A DNA stretch of 64,000 bases from Plasmodium coatneyi (taxonomy: Eukaryota; Apicomplexa; Aconoidasida; Haemosporida; Plasmodiidae): NCBI RefSeq assembly GCF_001680005.1, contig NC_033564.1:372001-436000 (forward strand), read 5' to 3'. Both the position numbers and the translations under genes were made by a program. The notes beneath the pieces were generated by a model. The model ran no database searches, had not been told where the DNA came from, and saw nothing but the letters and a program-made list of their open reading frames with translations. Of the stretch, positions 36,649 to 47,700 are shown piece after piece. How positions within the stretch are numbered: position 1 is the stretch's first letter; every line of letters starts with the position of its first letter.

Positions 36649-39600
36649 TTACATACGATAATAACTAATATTATTTCTTTCGCGGCGATTTGGCCTACTT
36701 GGCATATTTGCTCCCCTTCTTGCTCTTCCCCTCCTGGTGGTGGTGGTAAATGGTGGTGATGATCGTGGTCGTTCTCCATATATGGTAGACACATTTGTTA
36801 TTGTGGAAGTGCCATCTGCTGTTCTTGAATATAGTGTGAATTTGTCTGTAGAAGAATCGTATATGGAATCGGTTCCTGTGTATTCGGATGCTGAGTCGTA
36901 TGTTGAATCGGTTGTTGAGTCATCTAATGTGGAGTCGAACGTGGAGCCTCCTGTTAAGTCTGTTGTTGAATATTCGGTAGAAGAATATTCCATGGAATCG
37001 TCGTCGTCCGTTTCCATATCGAAGTTACGTTCGATGGATCTTTTCCATCTTTCTCCTCTTTCAGATGAGTTCCTTTTCCGAGAGAATAGTGAAGTATACT
37101 GTAAGGAAGGAAAAAAGTAAAGGTACAGAAAAGCAAAAAAAGAAAAGGAAGAATATGTATTGTGCACACATGGAGAACACATCCTTCTCCACATCTACTT
37201 CTCATAAGAATAATGGTAGACATTAATATTATGTGTGCACATTTCTAATATAATTACGATTGTGCTATTTACTTTATAAAGGAAGAATGCAACAGCAGGT
37301 AATCCTATTGCTGCTACTGCTGTTGCTCCAATGGCAGCAGGTGGGATAATAGTGAACAGTTTGGAATCCTCTGCAGCAACTGCGGAAGAAGCAGCACCCA
37401 AGCTCTGACCTAAAAAGGAAAGGTTAAAAGAACATTAAAGAGTAACTCCTTTAACAAAACGGGTTGGGAGAGGGGTGGTATAAAGGCAAAGTAACTATGT
37501 AGCAGTTACTTCTAACTGAAGTAGTTACTTTATTTAAGATGTATAGTTCCTTTTTACTTTAAGATGTCTACGGTTTTGTTCTGTTCTTACCAGCTTCAGT
37601 TTGTGGTCCAGGTGCTTCATTTTCTGAAGATACACTTTGGAGAGTTACTTCTCCCCCTGAGCGGGTTTCACTTCTTTGGAGAGTTGGTTCTGAAGAAGAA
37701 CTATGACTCTCATGGGTTTCTGCATCAGCAGAAGGTTTAGGATGTAACTGTCCTCCTGGAGCTGCTGGTCGTGCTGGTTCCGGAGGGGGTGGTGGTGGTT
37801 GGGTTTGGGGTTGGAATTTAGGAAGAACTTCGTTTATGTTTTCTTTTAAGACGTCTAACTTTTTCTCCTTTTCCTCTTCTTCTTCTTCATGTACTAATAT
37901 ATTATCAACTTGCTGAACAATTTCATTGAATTTCTTTGTGTCGCCATTACCCGCGACCACCCTATTATCCTCTACTAGATCACTGAGTGCAGGTGATACG
38001 CCTTCTCGCGCCTTTGTGCACCATGTTTTCTTGCTAGTTGTTTCTTTCATCTTATTATACAAAATATTTGTGTCAAATAGTTCGTACACTTCATCTACCA
38101 CATTCTTCTGTCCTGTATATGGAATCTTAAGTGCATCATCATAAGAACATTCCGCATAGTTTCCATCTCCATATATCAATTTCTCCATCACTGGTTTCAC
38201 AGCGTCAAGGATTTTTTCTATAACATCCTTTGGAGCACAAAAGATACGCATATAATACATCCATACTTTTAATAAATCACATACAGGAATATTTTTCACT
38301 TTCTTCTCACATGGCATTTCTCCGTCTTCGTTTTTATATTGCTTTGGAACGCCTGTCGTCAATATTATATTCTTTACCATAATTCTACAGAAACCCTTAT
38401 ACTTTTCCATATCATCAATAGGAATTCCATCCAAATCTTCACACAAGTATAGCACAGTGTCCACTTCTCTATTGTTCTTCTTATCATCCTCTTGTGTTAC
38501 ATCCTCCGAAAAACGTGTGAACCATCCAGTAATACTTACTGTAACGAAAGGAAGAATGGTTGTTAGGGGTGGAGGGTGGAAGGATTGAAGGAAGGTCGTG
38601 TTAGGGGTGGTTAATGGAAGAAAGGTTGCTTTGGGGGTGAACAATATATATATATATCCTTCCACTCTAGCCACACCTTCGGCATTTTGTGTAATGATGA
38701 CTTACGTTCCTTGCCGTCGTCATTCTCGTCAGCGTAATACCCGCCTTCTACACTTTTTCTATTGGGACATTTATAGTTTGCTTTTTTTTTATTTGTTTTT
38801 GACACTGTTGTCTTCAATAGTGTGCTCAATGGGTTCTGCGGTCCTTTTATTGTTGTCGACCCTGGAATCAAGTTATCCTCTCGGTCCGTAGAAAGTCCCC
38901 CTGGACCGAAATGCAGAACCACAGCTTCTTCATTTGTGCGTTGCCTACAGGAAGGATGGTGGGAAAAAAAGGAACAGAGAGAGAAGAGTATAAGAGAAAA
39001 TACTTTTTTGAGAACAGTACTTTTTTTTTTTTTTTTTTCTTTTTTTTGCCGTACAACTACTTTTTTAAAGCATATATATATATGTATATAGGCGTATATA
39101 TATAAGTAATCGTAATGGTAATCGTAACCTTACCCGTTACTTGGAGCATATTTTACACTAATTCCGGGATTTGCATCGATACGTACTATAATGTCCCCCT
39201 CCCCATCTTCAGGACCTCTGCTAGTTGCACTGTTTGCTGGATTTTCTGCACTACGTGCACGACGTGGACCACGTGCACCATCCTGCGCATGTTGTTGGTG
39301 ATCCTTTCCCTCTGTTGATGGACCTGTTGCTGACTGTAGTTGTGGTTGTCGTGGTCCTTCTGTTCCTTGTGGTGGACATTTTTCCTTACCTGTTGGGTTT
39401 GCATTTATTAATGTCATAACTTCCCTCTTACTTTCTATAGCACTCCAAATATGTTGTAACATCGGTTGTCCCAATACTTTCATATGTTCCAATACATAGT
39501 TATAATCACATTGCTTATGCTGAACCCCTCCACTAAGTGTTGTGCCCAGTTCCCTCAGTATACCGAATACATTGTCTATGAAACCCCTTTTATCACAATG

Positions 39601-40122
39601 TTTAGATAAGTATAAAAATGACCACATTTTTACCACCGCACAATACACATACTCTTCCATTTCAATATCAACTTTTTTTCTCTGTTTTTTTCCTTTGTTT
39701 GTTTTCTTTATTTTCAGCAAATTCTTTAAAACAAAGTTGCACACTCCCACCTCGTCCTCCGTCATCTGTTCTGTGCCTCCTTCCTTCATTCCTTCGCATC
39801 CCACTTCAGCCGTTTGTTCTTCATCCTTTTCATTCATTTTCCCAACAAATGCATTCACCCAATCTCTTATTTTTCCCATTAGTTGCGTCTGCAAATGAGA
39901 ATAATGAATTAACACATGTACTCCGCGTACGTTATGTACCCATTATTATTAAATTAGAGCAATATGGTTCGAAACAAGAACATATTAACACTGTACACAT
40001 AGATTGCATTATGTTACCTCCCCTGAACGCCTGCTTCCCCTTACATATTTATGTTCCTTTAGCCATTCTTCCTTTAACGGACGAAATACCTTATCTTCAT
40101 CTTCACCCTTTGACGGAGCCAT
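36649..40122 (-). CDS. SICA-KIR chimera: SICA ectodomain exons joined to KIR-type membrane and cytoplasmic exons
   Basis: Six minus-strand exons: 40018-40122, 39134-39888, 38706-38944, 37591-38538, 37273-37409 and 36649-37098. They total 2634 nt (877 aa) and every phase agrees (0,2,1,1,0). Exon 1 is MAPSKGEDEDK...KEEWLKEHKY. Exons 2 and 4 are SICA cysteine-rich domains (VCNFVLKNLL, YCAVVKMWSFLYL; FCRIMVKNIILTTG, VCDLLKVWMYYMRIFCAPK). Exon 5, however, is a KIR-like helix, IGATAVAAIGLPAVAFFLYK, where SICA genes have PYLPLAPAAIGISVM-type. Exon 6 is a KIR tail: YTSLFSRKRN, RSIERNFDMETDDDDS, STIYGERPRSSPP and the end RRERNNISYYRM. No SICA_C tail is found. The gene should display a SICA head on a KIR anchor. 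Separate gene fragments are unlikely because the joint is in frame with good splice sites. Confidence 0.88.
38539..38650. repeat. GGTTGTTAGGGGTGG repeat in intron 3 of the SICA-KIR gene
   Basis: Plus strand words GAAGGAAGGTCGTGTTAGGG and GGTTGTTAGGGGTGGAGGG, i.e. CCTAACAACC/CCTTCC on the gene strand. It sits at the same intron position as the repeat in SICA-1 intron 3. Confidence 0.75.
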
Positions 40123-40560
40123 TTTATTTTTCCTCTTTTACCACTTTTTTTATCTCATCACCACTTATTCAATAACTGCGTACTTTGTTAATTAAAAATA
40201 GTACATCATTATGTATTATGTGCATAACACATTTCACCCACTTACGATTTTGTTCTTTGATTGACACTTCTAATAGTGTGGAATTTTTCATTCCTTCACT
40301 ATTCATACTATTATTCATAGATGTATTCCTTCCAGAAGTATATGTGGAAATTTTTTTTCATTTTTTTCACTTTTCACTTTCGGTCCTTTTTTGCTTTTCC
40401 AAAAAGAGGAAGAGAGAGCAAACTTCCTTTTCTTATGCACTCCTTTGCTTCAGAAAAAAAAAAGAATTACCCACCTTTTTGTTTTTTTTTCTACTTTTTT
40501 TTTCAACTTTTCTTCTTTTTTCCTTTCATCCTGTTGCTTTCTCCTCTCCTTCTTCCTGCA
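40123..40560. other. Upstream region of the SICA-KIR gene
   Basis: The first about 90 bp is homologous to the region before SICA-1 (ACGGAGCCATTTT...ATCTCATCACCACTTATTCAAT). It then becomes T/C-rich with no gene. Confidence 0.5.
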
Positions 40561-41620
40561 CTCAACCACTAACAACATTCCTTTTACTCCTGACAACCTT
40601 CATTCCACCCCTAAGAACTGCACCCCCCTGCACACCTTCCTCCCTCCCCCGTATGTCTATCATTTTCCTCAAAAAAAAAAAAAAAGGGGGTATTCCTCCA
40701 AACTTCTTCATCTTCTTTTTTTTTTTTTTTTTTTTTTTTTCTTCCTAAACGAAGGTATCTTCCTTCTACCCTAACACTCCTCCTTAGGTGCACCCTCCTG
40801 CACACTTTTCTCCCTTCCTTCAATTTTTTTTTTTCTTTTTTTCTTTTTTTTTTTTTTTTTTTTTTTTTTTCTCCTTAAACAAAGTGACCTTCCTTCCTTA
40901 CATCCATAACAACCTTCCTTACATCCATAACAACCTTCCTTACACCCTTAACAACCTTCCTTACACCCTTAACAACCTTCCTTACACCCTTAACAACCTT
41001 CCTTACACCCTTAACAACCTTCCTTACACCCTTAACAACCTTCCTTAAACCCTTAACAACCTACCTTACACCCATAACAACCTTCCTTCCACCAACCACT
41101 CCTAACATCCATTCCTTCCACCAGCCACCTAATAACCACTCCTAACAACCTTCCTTCCACCCTAACACTTCTCGTTAGGAACACCCTCCTGCATGCGTCG
41201 CCCAACAATTTTCCTTCCAGCTTCGACCCACCTACCACAGCTACATCATCACGCTGACACACCTAACAACCCATTTACCACCCCTAACAACCTTCCGTTC
41301 CACCCTACCACCTAACAACCTTCCGTTCCACCCTACCACCTAACAACCTTCCGTTCCACCCTACCACCTAACAACCTTCCTTCCACCAACCACCCCTAAC
41401 AACGTTCCATCCTAATACTCTTACATCCTTTCATTCTAACACCCCTAACAACCATCCTTTCTTCAAGCATTCCTTACACCTACCACCCCTAAGTGCACCC
41501 CCCTGTATACTTAACAACTTCTACTCCAACAATTTAAGACCACCTCCCCTACACCTTATCCCCACAACCCTAACACACCTTCATTCTAGAACCCCTACAA
41601 CCGTTCGTTCCCTAACCCTA
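40560..41620. repeat. CTAACAACCTTCC minisatellite arrays
   Basis: About 1 kb of related tandem words. At 40907-41090 a 21-bp unit, ACAACCTTCCTTACACCCTTA, is repeated about nine times. At 41284-41395 a 28-bp unit, CTAACAACCTTCCGTTCCAC plus CCTACCAC, recurs at 41284, 41312, 41340 and 41368. The rest is less regular. T runs interrupt at 40719-40740 and 40840-40870. Confidence 0.9.
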
Positions 41621-41845
41621 CAACATCATTCTATTATGCCCAAAAACTTTTTTCCCCCCCCCCCTGGTGTTATTAAATAGCAGGCCATATTGTTGTTGCT
41701 AAAACCTGAAAACAGCTTGGGCCACACACATTCAGCCATTAACCCTAAAAGTGAAAGTCCTAACCCTATACCGCTTATTCTTAATTCTAAAAGCGGAACC
41801 CTTAACCCTAAATGTGGAAACCCCACACCCTAAGTGTTAGACCCC
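41560..41845. repeat. Degenerate interstitial telomere-like repeats
   Basis: Words CAACCCTAACA, CTAACCCTACAA, TTAACCCTAAAA, CCTAACCCTATA, CTTAACCCTAAATG and ACACCCTAAGTG recur every 15-40 bp. The Plasmodium telomere C-strand repeat is (T/C)(A/G)AACCC-like, so this is a decayed telomeric tract on the right edge of the antigen island. Confidence 0.65.
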
Positions 41846-42219
41846 TCCATTTTTTTTTTTTTTTTTTTCTTACCATCTTGGTAAAGTAATGCACGTAACA
41901 TATTTGCGTACTTTTTTATTTTTTTTTATTTTTTCCTTTTTTATTTAATATGTCTGCTAGTCCCTTTTAGCCATTTTTCCATTCGTCTATTATTCCATTA
42001 TTCCGTTTGTAATTTTTTTCTTTTTTTTTGCAACGACCTTTCGAAGGATTCGTTCTGATGAAATGTAAAGGAAACTGAGGGAGACAATCACCAGAGGGCG
42101 TGCGAACGGGACGGACGTTTCATGGTTAGCTGGACAAAAGGAAAATAATAATAATTGATTTGCAACTAGGGAATGTGGGAAACAGCCGTGTACGGACCCC
42201 AATGGAGGGGATTTGCACA

Positions 42220-43500
42220 TGTGTAGCTACCGAAAAAGAGGACTTGTCTCCTCACACTACCATGCCGAGGAAGTAGTCTCTGTTGAGGAAAATTCTCAAC
42301 AACAGCCACGATATTTTATCAGAAAGCTCCTGCAGGTCCGGTGCGGAAAGTTTGCTTTTCGCCCTGGGGGAAGGAAAATTTAGGTAGCGATGAAACTATG
42401 AAAGTTCTCTTCATACAGTATCGTCGTGTAATTCAAACAATGGGGAAGGTGCAAAGCACAGTGCGCCATTGCACATGTTCCGGATACTTCATAAACAGTA
42501 TATAATAATTTGGACACAAATATCATGGGAGTTATGATCGTGGCTACAATGCTACGTGGAATAATGTTCTTCTTTTGATACTACATCAGATTGGTTTCCT
42601 ATTACGGAAGATGAGAATATTATGTCAGAAGTTATAATTTATTTTTAACCTTTACGTGTACAGTTGTGGGTTGAATACGTTTTCGCTTATTTTGTATTTT
42701 CCGTGTAGTTCTCCGAATTAGAATAAGGTATTCAAGCGGAGGAACAAGAAAAGATGAAGTTCAAGAATAATTATTACCGAGTGTATGGGAAAGAATTAGC
42801 AACGTAAGGTTAGAAGGAAAGGTTTTTCAGATTATGGAGAAGGATCAATTATATTTAAGGAATCCTAATCTCTGAAAGGACCGATATGAATAATTGAGCA
42901 TACATATGGAACCACGTGAATTATGATTATGATGGAATATATTGATAGGAGGACGGCAGTATTTATTATTATCTAGAATTATAGGAAGAAGTAGAAATAC
43001 AAGTATGGACGACTTATAGTAGTTCCATGTATAATTGGGAAGAATGCTCTAAGTATATATTAATTTTAAGAATATTAAGGGAAGAATAACTTATAGGAAT
43101 GGCTGTAGCACTGGAAAAAAATGGGCACTACAGATCGTGTGAATCTTTCGGAGTTATATATTATTAGAATATAGATAACATTAGACAGCCCCAAGGGTCA
43201 TGGTAGCATGACCTTATATGAAGAAGTATGTTGTTCCGGTACACAGAAGACTAAAGGTTTATGGCAGAGGGTTTAGTCAAATATAAAAGTAAGAGAGAAA
43301 TTGAACAGTGCACTATAAGCAATTTAAAAGAGCGGTCTACACCAATGTTGTCTTCAAATTGAGATTTTGAGTGAAAATAGAATGCTTCTCACAATTGCGT
43401 ACGATCACGTGAGTTCATATTTATGGTAAATCTAAAGTACTGAGGAAATCACAAGCATATGTTATATATTCATGGTTCCCTGGATGACACGTACAAATTA
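42220..43500. other. ORF-free, homopolymer-free stretch; candidate non-coding RNA or gene relic
   Basis: About 1.25 kb with no open frame above 60 codons on either strand, and unlike all other spacers here it lacks A/T runs of ten or more. Base composition is even. It contains at least two perfect hairpins: GGTCATG-GTAG-CATGACC at 43196-43213 and GTTGAG-GAAAATT-CTCAAC at about 42283-42301. I cannot name a family. Confidence 0.4.
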
Positions 43501-44707
43501 TTTATTAATTATTGTTTTTTTTTTTTTCTTTATTTTTTTTTCGTTCTATATTATGCACTTAATGCATGTTCATGCGAATATTAATGGATAGCGCAGCTTA
43601 CGCTTCTTGGTGCATGTTTTTATGGTTGTGTCCAGTTTCCTGAGGAACGTTTTTCCCTTTTTTTTGAGTATAAATCAAATTTACAAGGTGGTTTTGTTTT
43701 CATTATTATAATACATTTATTAAGATTCTTACAAAGTATATACAGCCGACATAAAAAGTACAACCTGAACCTGGAACCCTAAACCTCCACCTCAGGAACC
43801 TTAATCCTACCTTGACCTTGGTTCATTCGAAGCAAATGTTTGCCAGGAAAAAAAAAAAGGAACAATTCTGTAGGGGCGCATAAAAATGTGCTTACATTTT
43901 TATCGCGCAATCTTATCCACAAAGGATAAACTCTTTCTCCTGTTTTACGAACCTCCGCTAATTTCTTAAAGGAATTTTTTTTTTTTTTTTTTTTTTTGGC
44001 CACTGGAGTAAGGGAAAAAGGAAAGCAATAAGTAACGGTAGCCGCGAACGTAAATTTTTTTTTCCTTTTGCCCCTCTTTTTTTTTTTTTTTTTTTTTTTC
44101 CAACCGACTCTGAGATGCGCTATAAAAGGAAGAGGACAACTATTTGACTGTTCCACTTCAATTCGACTTAGAATATTTATTTTAACCCCTAAGGGGTATA
44201 ATTACAGCGAGGGTTAGCATAGGGACGATGATCATCAACGGTGACGTCACCACCTAGGCCTCATCACAGCCGCGTAAACGGGGTTTTCTTCCACGTCCCC
44301 CCCCCAAGAGTTAAAAGAGCCAAATTAATCGCATCCGCAAGAAAGCAAAGGTATCACATTTGCCCTTCCCCACTACCCAGGCAACGAGGAATATTCTGCC
44401 TAGAAGGATGAGTTAACGGAAAAAAGGGTGTAATCAAAATCACCCTTTCGTTTTCCAAACGGTGGGTAGCAAACCCGTTCATGTGCCGCCCCTTACACAT
44501 CTGAAGCGGCTCAGTTTGTGCATAGAAAAATAAATTGGCTGTATTAAACGTATACCCAATTTAACCCTGCGGTGGAAGTGCCCTTTTCCCGGTTGGAATA
44601 GAATTCCGCCGTCCCCCCTTTCTTCCCCCCATTGTTGCGCAAAGGCGACATGATCAGTTATCAACGGGACGCACAACAAAAATGCGAAGACCGCTGTTAC
44701 ACCCTAA
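43501..44707. other. Intergenic upstream of PRP6
   Basis: T/A runs at 43510-43522, 43978-43997 and 44080-44100. A telomere-like 12-mer GAACCCTAAACC is at 43774-43785. Two adjacent palindromes, GATGATCATC (44227-44236) and GGTGACGTCACC (44240-44251), lie about 460 bp upstream of the PRP6 start. Confidence 0.5.
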
Positions 44708-47700
44708 ATGAGAAGCAACAAAAACGATATGTATACGTTTAACCCGGGGAAGGTAGAGCCCTTTGGAAAGGCACCAGTTGGTTACATACCCGGGAAGGGA
44801 AGAGGAGTAACGGGATTCTCTGGTGGTGTTAGTAGAGATGATACAACAGACGAAAAGGACAAAAACGACTACTCCGATTTCAACTATGATGAATTTCACG
44901 GGTACTCAGAATCGCTTTTCAAGGATGCAGAATACGATGAGGATGATAAGGAAGCAGATGCGATCTATGAAAACATAGATGCACGAATGGATGTGAGGAG
45001 AAAAAGTAGGAGAGAAATAAAGCTGAAGGAAGAGATACAAAAAATAAGAGCACAAAAGCCAACCATACAAGAACAATTTAGTGATTTGAAAAAAGGATTA
45101 GCAAGTGTAACTGCAGAGGAATGGGAATCCATCCCAACTGTTATGAATTATTCAAGACAGAAACAGAAGAAAGTCCCAAAGAATTACCTACCTACTCCGG
45201 ATAGCCTTATCATGAGTAGACTGAACGATGCAAATATGCACTTGAATTATTCCGCTTCTTCTTCCAATGGGTTGAAAACACCCCTAGGGTTAAGAACGCC
45301 CCTCATTGGAGTTAGGACCCCCTTGGGGACGCAAACTCCGTTGGGCACACAAACCCCGTTGGGAAGGCAAACCCCATTGGGGATACAAACGCCGTTAGGG
45401 TTACGAACCCCCTTAGGTGCAAGTACACCTATAGGGTTAGGAATGCAAACGCCATTCATGAAAGGAGGGGGGTTTGGTCTGGAGACGCCATTTCTGAGTA
45501 GACATTTATTAACGGCCAAGGGAAGAAATGCTCCCTCCTCAGCATATAGCGGATTGAACACGCCTTTTACCCTGTCGGGATATAATACCCCCCTAAGTGC
45601 ATCCACCGCAGGGGGATATAATACGCCGCTCATGAACGGAGTAAATAAACTTTCTCTAAATGATGTTGGAGAAGCGAGAGGAACAGTGTTGTCCGTCAAG
45701 CTGGATGAACTGATTGACAGTGTAGAGGGGCAGACGGTTATCGACCCGAAGGGGTACCTAACTAATTTAAATGCGAAAAGTTTAGTGAACGACGCAGATA
45801 TAGCGGATATTAACAAAGCCAGGTCGTTACTCAAATCGGTCATCAGTACCAACCCAAAGCATGGACCCGGATGGATTGCAGCTGCTAGAGTGGAAGAATT
45901 AGCACAAAGGAAAGACAAAGCAAAAGAAATAATCACTAAGGGGTGTATAGAATGTTCGAAAAATGAGGATATTTGGTTGGAGGCAGTACGACTGGAAGAC
46001 AAGTTAAGTGAAGTAAAAATAATTTTAACCAAAGCCATTAAGGAAATACCCACGTCGGTTAAACTGTGGTTGGAAGCTTATAGGAAGGAAAATAACGTTG
46101 ATGATAAGAGGAAGGTTCTGAGGAAAGCCATCGAGTGTATTCCCAATTCAGTTCGTCTTTGGAAAGAGGCCATATCCTTGGAGAGCGAAAACAATGCATA
46201 CATATTGCTAAAGAGAGCAGTGGAATGCATCCCACAGTGTATCGAAATGTGGATTGCCTTGGCTAGACTATGTCCCTATACGGAAGCACAGAAAGTTTTA
46301 AACGAAGCGAGAAAAAAAATACCAACCAGCGCAGAAATATGGATCAATGCATCTAAATTAGAAGAGAAACAAGGAAATAACAATATGGTGGATATTATTA
46401 TTAAGAGGTGTATAGAAAACTTGTCCTCTAAAAATGTCGTTTTCGAGCGAGACAAATGGTTAAAGTTTGCAGAGGAGAGTGAGAAGTCTGAGTTTCCCTT
46501 AACATGTGAAAGTATCATCCGAAATACAATGAACATAGGTGTAGAGAGTCTGAATAAAAAACGAATTTACAAACAGGATGCCGAAAATTGTATTAAGAAT
46601 AAGTCGATTCATACCGCTAGAGCCATTTATAATGAAGCACTGAAGATTTTTAAAACGAAAAAGTCCCTATGGTTAGCCTTGGCAAATCTTGAACTTGCAT
46701 ATGGTAACAAAGAAAGTGTGGAACAGGTCCTCCAGAGGGCTGTGAAGAGTTGCCCACATTCCAGTGTCCTCTGGTTAATGTACGCAAAACAAAAGTGGCT
46801 AAACAATGAAATTGATAAAGCGAGGGAAATACTTGCTGAGTCATTTATGCACAATCAGAATACGGAAGTGATCTCCTTGGCGGCCATAAAACTGGAAAGA
46901 GAAAACAATGAATTCGATAGGGCCAGATTTTTACTAAAAAAGTCCAGAGTTCAATGTAATACACCAAAAATTTGGATGCAGTCTATCCAGCTGGAAAGAC
47001 TACTCAGGAATTATAAGGACGCCAAGGAGTTGGCACACGAAGCGCTACAAACTCACAAACGATTTGATAAACTTTATATGATTGCTGGACAGATAGAACT
47101 AGAAATGATGCGTGCTGAGCTGGACTGTCCGGGAGGGGGAGAAGGACCCATGCACGAAAACGGAGTTCACACAGCTAGTTGTGCTTCCACCATTCTTAGC
47201 AGCAACCACAGTCGTACTGGGAGCAACGCTAAAAGCGCTCGAAATGATGCCTCCTCGGAGGATGCTCACCCGGTAGAGGAGGAACAACCACACACTAGTA
47301 ATGCATGTAACGCGAATGATCACTACGCCAATGCACAGAAAATATACGACGAGGGATTGAAGCACTGCCCCTCCTCCATCAACCTCTGGCTATGTGCCAT
47401 AGATCTCCAAATCGAAAAAAAAAATTATACCTCAGCTAGGGCGCTAGTGGAAAAGGCAAAAATAAAAATCAAAAGCATCCACGCGGCCAATAGTAACAAC
47501 CACGTTCTAAAGAATAAGGAAATTATTGAGAGCAACGAATTTGCCCTTGAAGATGAGCTAAACAGAAATGACGATGAGGACACCAAAAGTGGAACCAACG
47601 TCAGCAACTTAACCAGTGGGAAAAATGACTTGAGTAAAAATGCAGCCATCAACGCATCTATTAGGGTTATCGAGAATTACGATTTACTCTGGATCAAACT

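Noticed and set aside
36649..37409. KIR-type exons downstream of the SICA exons as a separate, truncated KIR gene
   Set aside because: They have no ectodomain or start of their own, the upstream intron borders are good, and the phase-1 joint to the SICA exon restores one 878-codon frame.
40185..40774. ORFs of 187 and 127 codons on the plus strand
   Set aside because: Phe/Leu/Ser/Pro runs translated from T/C-rich repeats, with no folded-protein composition, upstream of a SICA gene.
40788..41048. ORF with repeated LPYTLNN heptapeptide
   Set aside because: It is the translation of the 21-bp minisatellite; the frame stays open because 21 is a multiple of three.
42220..43790. Telomerase RNA gene
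   Set aside because: The telomere-like 12-mer is suggestive, but interstitial telomeric words are common next to it, and I recall the Plasmodium telomerase RNA lying on a different chromosome block.
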